Source: JAMXLO01 sp041487355
GTDB lineage: Bacteria > Pseudomonadota > Alphaproteobacteria > Acetobacterales > Acetobacteraceae
Direction: 5' to 3'
Length of the DNA stretch: 41,010 bases
NCBI GenBank assembly: GCA_041487355.1
Contig: JBGPND010000019.1
Coordinates: 1-41,010 of the forward strand
The position numbers and the translations under genes were made by a program. This document shows, piece after piece, positions 8,403 to 16,600 of the stretch. Numbering within the stretch: the stretch's first letter is position 1; the number at the start of each line of letters is the position of its first letter. Below the pieces are notes generated by a model. That model had not been told where the DNA came from. It did not search any database and worked only from the letters and a program-made list of their open reading frames with translations.

Positions 8403-8651
8403 ATGTCTCGCGGTATTGCGACGACGCTGGTCTTGGCCGGCCTCGGACTCGCCTTGGCCGGTTGTGGTTACAGCACCGGCGACCGCGCCGTCTCGGGCGG
8501 TTTGCTTGGTGCCGGCGCCGGCGCGGCGGTAGGTGCCGTCACCGGCGGCAGCCCCCTCACCGGCGCATTGGTCGGCGGCGCCATCGGTGCCGTAGGCGGT
8601 GCGGCGACCAGCCACAACGACATCAACCTGGGTCGTCCAATCTGGCGCTGA
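8403..8651 (+). CDS. Glycine-zipper lipoprotein, small outer-membrane type
   Basis: This 82-residue protein has a lipoprotein signal: a basic N-terminus, a hydrophobic run and an LAGCGYS lipobox around residues 19-24, so it should be lipid-anchored through that Cys. The mature part is a glycine zipper, with repeated G-xxx-G spacing in the GGLLGAGAGAAVGA and VGGAIGAVGGAA stretches, as in OsmB/YMGG-type proteins that insert in or cling to membranes. Such proteins are commonly stress-induced and affect envelope permeability. It is the first of a codirectional run of small proteins, with a good ribosome-binding site. The specific function is unknown. Confidence 0.8.
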   Translation: MSRGIATTLVLAGLGLALAGCGYSTGDRAVSGGLLGAGAGAAVGAVTGGSPLTGALVGGAIGAVGGAATSHNDINLGRPIWR

Positions 8652-8698
8652 TGCCAGGCCCGACGCCGGCAGGTCACCCACACAGAAGGACCATCACC

Positions 8699-8851
8699 AT
8701 GCGCAAAAATCCCTCGATCGCCCTGACCCTCCTCGCACTGATTGGTGCAGCGCCCTTGCTGGGTGCCTGCCACACCACCGCCGGCGCCGGCGAGGACATC
8801 TCCGCCACCGGACACGCGCTGACCCACAGCGCCGAGAAGAACACACCGTAA
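8699..8851 (+). CDS. Entericidin EcnA/B family lipoprotein
   Basis: This 50-residue lipoprotein has a 23-residue signal ending in LLGAC and a mature part TTAGAGEDISATGHAL, the typical entericidin pattern. In enterobacteria, entericidin A and B are small membrane lipoproteins forming an antidote/toxin pair linked to stationary-phase lysis. In alphaproteobacteria single copies are widespread and their role is unproven. Only one copy is seen here, so the antidote/toxin model cannot be assumed. It begins 47 bases after the glycine-zipper gene, with AGAAGGA upstream as ribosome-binding site. Confidence 0.85.
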   Translation: MRKNPSIALTLLALIGAAPLLGACHTTAGAGEDISATGHALTHSAEKNTP

Positions 8852-8914
8852 GCGCCGCAGCGCCGTCGGACGATCACCTGAACAACTGGCACCTGAACAA
8901 CCGGGAGAACGGCT

Positions 8915-9052
8915 ATGGCCAAAGGTCGCAGTCGAAGAAGCCGCGAAGCCAAGAAGCCGAAGGCAGCGAAGAAACCCACCCAGGCTGGCTCAACCTTCCT
9001 CCGCCCGCAGCCAGCGGGTACGCCGCCGACAGTAAAGGGAAGTACCAAGTAA
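8915..9052 (+). CDS. Small very basic protein (45 residues)
   Basis: The ATG at 8915 opens a 45-residue frame rich in Lys, Arg, Pro and Ala that begins MAKGRSRRSREAKKPK and ends in a Gly/Ser/Thr/Lys tail. GGGAGAAC just upstream serves as ribosome-binding site. Short Lys-rich proteins with the same MAKGQxRSN-like beginning are, to my recollection, common in alphaproteobacteria as conserved proteins of unknown function. It ends one base before the start of the CsbD gene, which supports real translation. It might bind nucleic acid because of its charge, but nothing shows that. Confidence 0.6.
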   Translation: MAKGRSRRSREAKKPKAAKKPTQAGSTFLRPQPAGTPPTVKGSTK

Positions 9053-9053
9053 G

Positions 9054-9224
9054 ATGGACAAGGACAGGCTCATCGGCGCCGGCAAGCAAATGATCGGCTC
9101 GGTGAAGCAAGTCGTCGGCAAGCTCGTCGGCGATGCCAAGTTGCAGGTCGACGGCAAGGCCGAGCAGGTTGAAGGCAAGCTGCAGAACGCCGCCGGAAGC
9201 GTGAAGGGCACGCTGCAACGCTAG
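9054..9224 (+). CDS. CsbD family stress protein
   Basis: This 56-residue hydrophilic protein has the CsbD pattern: MDKDRLIGAGKQMIGSVKQ, then VVGKLVGDAKLQVDGKAEQVEGKLQNAAGSVKG-like helical repeats with regularly spaced Gly and Lys. CsbD proteins are small general-stress proteins; in Bacillus the gene is under sigma B, and in alphaproteobacteria relatives are often part of the general stress response. Its biochemical activity is unknown. It starts one base after the stop of the basic 45-residue gene, so the two are probably translated together. Confidence 0.88.
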   Translation: MDKDRLIGAGKQMIGSVKQVVGKLVGDAKLQVDGKAEQVEGKLQNAAGSVKGTLQR

Positions 9225-9236
9225 GGATTTCAGATC

Positions 9237-9389
9237 ATGCCCACACTTCTTCTCATCATCATCATCCTGCTGCTCGTCGGTGTCCTGCCGACCTGGTCAC
9301 ATAGCGCCAACTGGGGCTACTTCCCCAGCGGCGGCCTCGGTGTGGTGCTGATCGTGGTGGTGGTGCTGATGCTCGCCGGACGGATCTGA
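9237..9389 (+). CDS. DUF3309 family small membrane protein
   Basis: This 50-residue protein consists of two hydrophobic segments (residues 3-17 and about 34-47) around a short loop TWSHSANWGYFPSGG. The LPTW...WGY.PSGGLG pattern is that of DUF3309 small membrane proteins. It starts 12 bases after CsbD. The family is of unknown function and often sits with CsbD or other stress genes. Too short for much more to be read from it. Confidence 0.82.
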   Translation: MPTLLLIIIILLLVGVLPTWSHSANWGYFPSGGLGVVLIVVVVLMLAGRI

Positions 9390-9430
9390 GTCCAACCACG
9401 ATCAAGCAACTTTCATCCAGAGGTATCACC

Positions 9431-9943
9431 ATGCGGACATCCCTTCGACAGACAGTCATCGCGACAACCGCCATCATCGGTCTCAGCACCTTTGCCGCCG
9501 CCGCGGCTCCGCCTGCGGCCGGCGATCCCACTGCCGTTCGCCCGTCCACCACGACCAGCGGTCAGTCAACGACCAAGGCCCAGCCGGACGCCGGTCACAA
9601 CATGGTGGGGAAGATCGAGCAGCGGATCACCGACCTGCATGCCAAGCTGCAAATCTCACCGGCGCAGCAGCCGCAGTGGGACCAGTTCACCCAGGTGATG
9701 CGCGATAATGCGCGGAGCATGGATCAGACGTTCCAGCATCGCGTGCAGACGATGCCTGCCATGACCGCCGCGGAGAACATGCAGTCCTACGCGCAGGTCG
9801 CCATGGAACATGCGCAGGACATGCAGAAGCTGGTGCCCGCCTTCCAGGCGCTGTACGGCACGATGTCCGATAGCCAGAAGCGGACGGCGGACCAGGTGTT
9901 CCGCGACGATGCCCATCATGGCGATCAGACACGGCGTGGCTAG
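9431..9943 (+). CDS. Periplasmic Spy/LTXXQ-like protein
   Basis: This 170-residue exported protein has a signal peptide (about residues 1-25, ending in an Ala-rich stretch) and a helical core. The segment IEQRITDLHAKLQISPAQQPQWDQFTQVMRD around 62-92 matches the LTXXQ/Spy-CpxP repeat style, here with ISPAQ in place of LTPAQ. The rest is Met- and Gln-rich helix. Spy and CpxP are periplasmic chaperone or stress-sensor proteins in enterobacteria. This relative may help protect periplasmic proteins or bind metal, which is inference. An AGAGG ribosome-binding site lies 9 bases before the ATG. Confidence 0.75.
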   Translation: MRTSLRQTVIATTAIIGLSTFAAAAAPPAAGDPTAVRPSTTTSGQSTTKAQPDAGHNMVGKIEQRITDLHAKLQISPAQQPQWDQFTQVMRDNARSMDQTFQHRVQTMPAMTAAENMQSYAQVAMEHAQDMQKLVPAFQALYGTMSDSQKRTADQVFRDDAHHGDQTRRG

Positions 9944-9953
9944 GAGCAGCCAG

Positions 9954-10289
9954 ATGACCAATCGGATCAGAGCCTGTCTCCCAGCCGCCACGCTCCGTCT
10001 TGCGGTGTTCTTCGGCCTGGCCGCCGCGACCCTGACCGGAACGCTCGCCTATCCGGCCTATGCCGACGACCACGACAACCGGAACAGGCAGTGGAACGAG
10101 TCACAGCGGGAGCACGCTCGTCAGCAGGCCTGGCAACAGGAGCGCTGGCGGGAGGCGCATCGCTACAACGATTACTACCGTCAGCCGGACGTGTACTACA
10201 GTGCACCCCCGGTGGTTTATCAGCCGCCAGGCTACTACCAGCAGCCCGGTGCATCGCTCAACTTCAGCTTCCCGTTCTTCTACCACTGA
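9954..10289 (+). CDS. Secreted Tyr/Gln/Pro-rich protein of unknown function
   Basis: The product is 111 residues. A long signal peptide (about 1-37, ending AYPAYADD) is followed by an Arg/Gln/Trp-rich stretch with QQAWQQERWRE, then a Tyr- and Pro-rich tail (YYSAPPVVYQPPGYYQQ) ending in an aromatic C-terminus FSFPFFYH. An aromatic last residue after alternating hydrophobic residues resembles the end of outer-membrane proteins, but the protein is too short to be a barrel. AGGAG lies 8 bases before the ATG at 9954, and the gap to the previous gene is 10 bases. No family recognised. Confidence 0.7.
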   Translation: MTNRIRACLPAATLRLAVFFGLAAATLTGTLAYPAYADDHDNRNRQWNESQREHARQQAWQQERWREAHRYNDYYRQPDVYYSAPPVVYQPPGYYQQPGASLNFSFPFFYH

Positions 10290-10297
10290 CGCGGGTT

Positions 10298-10331
10298 GGC
10301 AGTGCGCCAGCGGAAAAGCCGGCGCACTGCC
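10298..10331 (+). terminator. Possible transcription terminator hairpin
   Basis: Two perfect 11-base arms, GGCAGTGCGCC (10298-10308) and GGCGCACTGCC (10321-10331), surround a 12-base loop, 8 bases after the stop of the secreted protein gene. The following sequence ACGATTCTT has only a weak T-run, so it may be an inefficient terminator or an mRNA-stabilising hairpin between two genes. Confidence 0.5.
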
Positions 10332-10372
10332 ACGATTCTTGCGTCTCATCCGGTTCGAAGGATTTCATCCCC

Positions 10373-10840
10373 ATGCGTTATGTGAATTTTGCGACCGCCG
10401 CACTGCTCGGCATGACCGCGATGCCGGCCCTGGCCCAGGCGCCATCCGGCCTGGACTCCGCCACTGGCGCGCGACCAGGCCATGAGGTCGGCATCGGCAA
10501 CTCGCTGCCACTGTCTGACAAGGCGAGCAACACCGTGCCCGCCGATACGCGATCCAACATCGCCCCCACCCTGCCGCCGTCGGCAATCGGCGAAAATGCG
10601 GCGACGCGTGATTACCTGCGAGCCGCCCGTGCCTCGCTGGTCGCCGGCCGCACCGGGCAGGCGCAGCAATCGCTGGAGATGGCGGAGACGCGGGCACTCG
10701 ATCGCTCGGTTCCACAGGGCCAGACAAACGCGCCGAGCGACAGCCAGTTGGTCTCCCGGATCAGGGATGCACGTCAAGCACTGGGTGGCGGTGACCGCGC
10801 ACACGCCATCCAGCTCATCGATCTCGCACTGTCGAGCTAA
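10373..10840 (+). CDS. Secreted helical protein of unknown function
   Basis: This 155-residue protein has a clear signal peptide (MRYVNFATAALLGMTAMPALAQA, cleavage near residue 22). A low-complexity stretch (about 23-75) follows, then a helical part, YLRAARASLVAGRTGQAQQSLEMAETRAL, and a second helix pair ending in AHAIQLIDLAL. The helical pairs resemble a degenerate TPR-like arrangement. No named family is recognised. It follows the hairpin at 10298-10331 and precedes the NRAMP-type gene by 38 bases on the same strand. Confidence 0.72.
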   Translation: MRYVNFATAALLGMTAMPALAQAPSGLDSATGARPGHEVGIGNSLPLSDKASNTVPADTRSNIAPTLPPSAIGENAATRDYLRAARASLVAGRTGQAQQSLEMAETRALDRSVPQGQTNAPSDSQLVSRIRDARQALGGGDRAHAIQLIDLALSS

Positions 10841-10878
10841 GGCCGGCGCTTGTTTCTGACCAAGAACGGAGACAAGCC

Positions 10879-12171
10879 TTGACGGAACCGACGGCGGGCG
10901 ATCGGGTCAAGCAGCCCGATTGCCCGAAGGTCATCCAGGTGATGGGACCTGGCCTGATCACCGGGGCATCGGATGACGACCCCAGTGGGATCGCCACCTA
11001 TTCGCAGGTCGGCGCTCAATTCGGCTATGGCCTGGCCTGGACGCTGGTGCTCAGCTACCCGCTGATGGCAGCGATCCAGGAGATCAGCGCCCGCATCGGC
11101 CGCGTCACCGGGTTCGGCATCGCCGGCAACCTGCGCCGGCATTATCCGCCATGGCTGGCAGGCAGCATCGTGCTGCTGCTGCTGCTGGCCAACCTGATCA
11201 ATCTGGGTGCTGATCTCGGCGCGATGGGCGCGGCGCTGAAGCTGTTGATCCACGGTCCTGCCCTGCTCTACGTCGTGCTGTTCGGCATGCTCTCCGCCGG
11301 ACTGCAGATCTTCACCCGCTACGCACGATACGTCGCCATCCTGAAATATCTCTGCCTGGCGCTGTTCAGCTACGTCATCTGCGCCTTCGTGGTGAAGGTG
11401 GCGTGGACCGACGTCGCCTGGGCCATCGTGTGGCCGCCGCTCTCATTCGACGCCAAGTACCTGATGGCGATCGTCGCGGTGCTTGGTACCACGATCAGTC
11501 CTTATTTGTTCTTCTGGCAGGCGGAGCAGGAAGTCGAGGACGAGAAGGAGCACGCCGGCGCACGGCCACTGATCCGCGCGCCCGGGCAGGCGCGTGGCGA
11601 GTTCGTCCGCATCCGCATCGATACCTATATCGGCATGGCGATCTCCAATATCATCGCATTGTTCATCGTCATCACCACCGCGGCGACGCTGCATGCGCAC
11701 GGGGTGACGGACATCCAGAGCTCCGCACAGGCTGCTGAAGCGTTGCGCGCTGTGGCCGGGCCTTTCACCTTCGCGCTGTTCGCCGCTGGCATCATCGGCA
11801 CCGGCATGCTGGCGGCGCCGGTGCTGGCGGGATCGGCGGCCTACGCGTTGGGTGAGACGCTGTCCTGGCATGTCGGCCTGGCGCGTCTGCCACTGCGCGC
11901 CAAGGCGTTCTATGCGACCATCGCGGTAGGCATGGCACTCGGCGTGGCGCTGAACTTCTCGTCCATCGATCCGATCCGGGCGCTGTATTGGAGCGCGGTG
12001 CTGAATGGCGTCGTGGCGGTGCCTGTCATGATCATGATGATGCGCCTGACCATGCGCCCGGCGATCATGGCCCGCTTCACCCTGCCGCGTCCGCTGCAGG
12101 TGATGGGCTGGTTGGCGACTTCCGTCATGGCGGCCACCGTCGTCGCCATGGTCGGGTCGTGGCTCGAATGA
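10879..12171 (+). CDS. NRAMP-family transporter, divergent subgroup
   Basis: This 430-residue inner-membrane protein has about 11 hydrophobic helices and the NRAMP/SLC11 fold pattern. The helix-1 site reads GPGLITGASDDDPSG (residues 23-37) in place of the DPGN of metal-ion NRAMPs. The helix-6 site reads GTTISPYLFFWQ in place of the usual MPH, so the metal-contacting Met and the His are replaced by Ser and Tyr. The Asp before Pro is kept. The substrate is therefore uncertain: Mn/Fe is not safe, and Mg or another cation is possible. The start is TTG at 10879 with AACGGAGAC upstream; no better ATG is available. Relatives with the same DDDPSG motif are common in alphaproteobacteria. Confidence 0.85.
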   Translation: MTEPTAGDRVKQPDCPKVIQVMGPGLITGASDDDPSGIATYSQVGAQFGYGLAWTLVLSYPLMAAIQEISARIGRVTGFGIAGNLRRHYPPWLAGSIVLLLLLANLINLGADLGAMGAALKLLIHGPALLYVVLFGMLSAGLQIFTRYARYVAILKYLCLALFSYVICAFVVKVAWTDVAWAIVWPPLSFDAKYLMAIVAVLGTTISPYLFFWQAEQEVEDEKEHAGARPLIRAPGQARGEFVRIRIDTYIGMAISNIIALFIVITTAATLHAHGVTDIQSSAQAAEALRAVAGPFTFALFAAGIIGTGMLAAPVLAGSAAYALGETLSWHVGLARLPLRAKAFYATIAVGMALGVALNFSSIDPIRALYWSAVLNGVVAVPVMIMMMRLTMRPAIMARFTLPRPLQVMGWLATSVMAATVVAMVGSWLE

Positions 12172-12288
12172 TCGTGGATCGGATCAGTCGATTGGTGCAC
12201 CCTTCTTAGGGCGATGTTCCGCGGCACAGATCGGCTATGGTACCGGCAACGTGCCGTGCACCCCCCGTGGCCGCATCAGGGTACCCCG

Positions 12289-13416
12289 ATGATCCCCTTC
12301 GACGTCACCACCCTCTTCCTGCTCGCCGGTATGGTGGTAAGCCTCATCGCCGGTGAGGCCGCGCTGTACGGCGACACGCTCACCTTGCACATCAACGTCT
12401 CGCCGAAAATCGTGCAATCCGGTTTCGACGCCGCCGCCGCTGAACAGATTTTCATTGCCGAGTCGGCGCGGATCGTCCGGGGCGAGTCGATCATTCCCAC
12501 GCCGACGCTCCGCGTCAGTTCGCGCCCGACCGTCATGAGCGCGCTGGCCGCGCCGCTCCAACTGGCTCCGGTGGTCGGCGCGCTGCAGGACCAGTTCGGC
12601 TACGATCGTCTGGTGGTCAACGCCGCCGTGCTGTCGGGCACTGGCGATCCGCTGCGCATGCTGATCGTTGTGCACCAACCGCGCCAGGCGCCGGAGCAGA
12701 TCCAGGTGACGCAGGCGGACGGCGACCCGGCCGCCCTGGTCCGGCGCGGGGCCGATATAACGATGGCGCGGGTGTCGCCATATCGCGTGGCCCAGGCCGA
12801 CTACATCAGGGGACTTGGCGACGATCCCGCGGCACTGAAGGAGGCCAAGGAGACGGCGATACGATACCTGGCTCGACCCTGGGAGCCCGCCAGGGCCTCG
12901 GAGCGTGCGATGCTCTACAATCACCTGGCGATGCTGGCGCTGCTCGAGGGCCAGATACCCGCGGCCGAGAGCCAACTGGCGTTGGTCGATCCGATCCCGG
13001 GCGTGCTGCTGGAGGCGCGCGGCGTCGTCACACTCAACCGCGCCTTCCTCGCCGTGGCGGGAAAGCGGCCGGCTGAGGCCCTGGCGTTCTTCCAGGCTGG
13101 GGAGAAGCTGGCCGCGAGCATCAACCTGCCGGACTTCGGCGCCAGGATCACCATGCTCAACGGGCTTGTGGCATGGTCCGGCGGCGACACGGCGCAGGCG
13201 GAGAAATCATTCCGTGCGGCTATCGCGGCTCTGCCGGGCGACGAGGGGCCGCATGTCTATCTGGCGCAACTGCTCGCCGCGAAGGGCGACGAAGCCGGTG
13301 CCGAGACGGAGCGGAATGCCGCGGCGGCTACCCATCCGTTCGATGTGGAGATCCCGGTCTTCGCGCAGTCGATATTCTGGGCCGACCCGGTCAACGGCGG
13401 CATCAAGCGCCATTGA
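12289..13416 (+). CDS. Membrane-anchored TPR-like protein of unknown function
   Basis: Starting at the ATG 12289, the protein has 375 residues. It has an N-terminal hydrophobic anchor or signal (about 6-24), an alpha/beta region (about 30-140), and a C-terminal half of TPR-like helix pairs (AMLYNHLAMLALLEGQIPAAE, ITMLNGLVAWSGGDTAQAEKSF, HVYLAQLLAAKGDEAGAE). It probably faces the periplasm and binds proteins. It lies between the NRAMP-type gene and the glucan synthase gene, about 270 bases before the latter. An upstream in-frame TTG/ATG at 12214 would add 25 residues without adding a signal, so I prefer 12289. No named family recognised. Confidence 0.7.
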   Translation: MIPFDVTTLFLLAGMVVSLIAGEAALYGDTLTLHINVSPKIVQSGFDAAAAEQIFIAESARIVRGESIIPTPTLRVSSRPTVMSALAAPLQLAPVVGALQDQFGYDRLVVNAAVLSGTGDPLRMLIVVHQPRQAPEQIQVTQADGDPAALVRRGADITMARVSPYRVAQADYIRGLGDDPAALKEAKETAIRYLARPWEPARASERAMLYNHLAMLALLEGQIPAAESQLALVDPIPGVLLEARGVVTLNRAFLAVAGKRPAEALAFFQAGEKLAASINLPDFGARITMLNGLVAWSGGDTAQAEKSFRAAIAALPGDEGPHVYLAQLLAAKGDEAGAETERNAAAATHPFDVEIPVFAQSIFWADPVNGGIKRH

Positions 13417-13683
13417 AGCCACAACCTTTTGGAGAAACACGGCATTTCCGGCCACTCAACCCTGTGCGGCAGGCGCCTCCAGACAGCCTTTGAGGAAGCG
13501 CCCCGAAAGATCGGAGCATCGTGTATTCGCGGAGCTGATCGCGCAGCGAAGGAGTCGAGCCCGGCGGTAGCCGTTCGGCAGCGGTCCATAGGTTCTTTGG
13601 CCGCGGATGCACATGCGTGCTAATGTAAGTGCCAATCTGTCGAAGCCAGTGGGCAATCCACGCCGGCGACCGCAACTCAGCTC

Positions 13684-16600
13684 ATGAGCTCAACGCGGGC
13701 TCAGCCAGCAGCAGAAAGCATCGCATTGATATCCCTCATTCGCCGCGTCTTTCGGCGCGGATCGTCGGTCTCGCCCTGGGATAGCCGGGAACCCGTTCGC
13801 GAAGAGCTGTTCAGCGTCGAGCGCCTCGAAGAGCACGCGCGAAGCCTCGCTGTTGCGCAACAAACCACACCGAAGATGACCAAAGGCCGCCCGCTGGCAG
13901 GCCGGCTGGCAGACAACGGAGCGGTGTTGCTCGAGGCGTATCGCGCGACGACCAAGGCGATCGATGAGGGGCGCGCCATCACGCCAGCGGCTGAATGGTT
14001 GGTGGACAACTATTATCTCGTCGAACGGCAGATTCGCGAAATCCGCTCCGCTCTGCCGCCCGGCTATTATCGGCAACTGCCGAAGCTGGCCGACGGGCCG
14101 TTCGTGGGATATCCGCGGGTGTTCGGCCTGGCCTGGGCCTTCGTCGCCCACACCGACAGCCACTTCGATACCGAGCTGCTGTGCCGCTTCGTGTGCGCTT
14201 ACCAGGACGTGCAGCCGTTGACGATCGGCGAACTCTGGGCGGTCGCGATCACGCTCAGGATCGTGCTGGTCGAAAACCTCAGACGTCTCGCCGAACTGAT
14301 TATGCACAGCAGTGCCGCGCGGCAGGAGGCGGATGGTCTCGCCGACCGCTTGCTGGGTGCGGGCGGCCGCGCTGCCGAACCGGCGTCGGTCGTGCTCGCG
14401 GAGCGCGAAGGCACGACGCTGCCGGACGCGTTCGCCGTCCAGTTGGTGCACCGGCTCCGCGACCAGGATCCCAGGGTCACCTCCGCGCTGACGTGGCTCG
14501 ACCAGCATCTGGCGGCGCAAGGATCGACGGCAGACGCGGTCGTGCGCGACGAACACCAAAGGCAGGGTGCCGGGACCGTCACGGTGCGCAACATCATCAC
14601 CAGCATGCGCCTGATCTCCGACGTCGATTGGACCGAGCTGTTCGAGCGCATCAGCCTGGTGGACGACATGCTCTCTGCCGGCAGCTTGTTTCGCGACATG
14701 GATTTCCCGACGCGCAATCTCTATCGCAGCGCCATCGAGGAACTGGCGCGCGGCGCGAACCGCACGGAACTCGACGTGGCACGCGGTGCCGTCCTGGCGG
14801 CGAAGCAAGCAGCGTGTGCACATGCCAGCGTGGAGGAAGACCGCCACGGTGATCCCGGCTATCACCTGCTCGCCAGCGGACGCCGCGCGTTTGAAACGGC
14901 AATCGGCTTCCAGCCGCCACTGAACACCTGGCCCGGACGCTTGAGCCGGGCGTTCGGCATTGCTGGATACGCCAGCGCTATCGCCGCCGTCGCCGCGGTC
15001 CTCCTCGCCGTGCCGCTGTTCATCCTGCACACCCAGGGGCTCGACTCGGTGTGGCTGAGCCTGCTCGGCGCACTGGGTGCGATCCTCGGCATCGACGCGG
15101 CGATCGCGCTGGTCAACCGCTTGGTATCGGGAGGCCTGGGCGCGACGCTGCTACCCGCTCTGGAACTGCGCGACGGCGTGCCTTCGCATCTGCGCACGAT
15201 CATCGCCGTGCCGACGCTCCTGACGACAGTGGAGGCGATCGACGAGCAGATCGAGCGTCTGGAGGTCCACCACCTCGCGAGCCCGGAGGGCGATCTGCAT
15301 TTCGCTCTGCTCTCCGACTGGCTGGATGCCGCGACCGAGCATGTCGACGGCGATGCGGCGCTGCTGGAAACGGCGGTGGCTGGCGTCGCGCGGCTCAATC
15401 GTCGCTACGGTCCGGCGCCCGGCGGCGACCGCTTCCTGCTGCTCCATCGCAAGCGGGTCTGGAATGCTGGCGAAACGCGGTGGATCGGCTGGGAACGCAA
15501 GCGCGGCAAGCTGCACGAACTGAACCGGCTGCTGCGCGGCGCGACCGACACCAGTTTCCTGGGCCTCGGCGGTCATCCGCCTACCGTGCCCGCCAACGTC
15601 CGCTACGTCATCACGCTCGACGCCGACACCAGGCTGCCGCGCGACACGGTCCGCCGGCTGATCGGCAAGATGGCGCACCCGCTCAACCGGCCGCGCCTCG
15701 ACGCCGTCGCCGGCCGGGTCGTGGCAGGCTATGCTGTGCTGCAACCAAGGATCACGCCCTCGTTGCCGGTCGGCCGCGAGGGTTCCCTCTTCCAGCGCGT
15801 CTTTTCCAGCATGAACGGCATCGACCCTTATGCCGCCGCCGTCTCCGACGTCTACCAGGATCTGTTCGGCGAAGGCTCCTACGCCGGCAAGGGCATCTAT
15901 GAAATCGACGCCTTTGAGGCGGCGCTCGCCGGGCGGGTGCCGGACTCGACTCTGCTCAGCCACGATCTGTTCGAGGGCGTCTTCGCCCGCGCCGGTCTCG
16001 CGTCCGATATCGAGGTCGTCGAGGAGTTTCCCGCCCGTTACGACGTCGCCGCGATGCGCCACCACCGCTGGGCACGCGGCGACTGGCAATTGCTGCCGTG
16101 GCTGTTCGGTCGCGGGCCGATCGCCGGCACGGATCGGACGCGCGACGCTATCCCGGCGATCGGCCGCTGGAAGATGCTCGACAATCTGCGGCGAACGCTG
16201 TCGGCACCGGCTTGCATGCTCTCCTTGCTGGCGGGATGTGCGTTGCCGTTCGCTGCTGCATCAGTGTGGACCGGCTTCGTCCTGTTGACGATCCTGCTGC
16301 CCACCCTCATCCCCGTCGTCGGCGCCGTCGTGCCACGCCGTGCCGGGATCACGCCGCGCAGCCATCTCGGCGCGCTCGGCACCGATCTCCGCCTCGCGCT
16401 TGCCCAGTCGGCGCTTATGATGACCTTCGTGGCCCATCAGGCGTGGCTGATGGGCGATGCGATCGCGCGAACCCTGGTCCGGCTGTTCGTCACCCGCCGG
16501 CATCTCCTCGAATGGGTTCCGGCGGCCCAGGCGACGATCGGTCCCCGGCTCGACCTCCTCGGCTTCTATCGCCGGATGGCCGGCGGGGTCGCCATCGGTG

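Noticed and set aside
13417..13683. Promoter-like TTGGCC-17-CTAATG before the glucan synthase
   Set aside because: Weak match to a sigma-70 consensus in a GC-rich region; similar matches are expected by chance.
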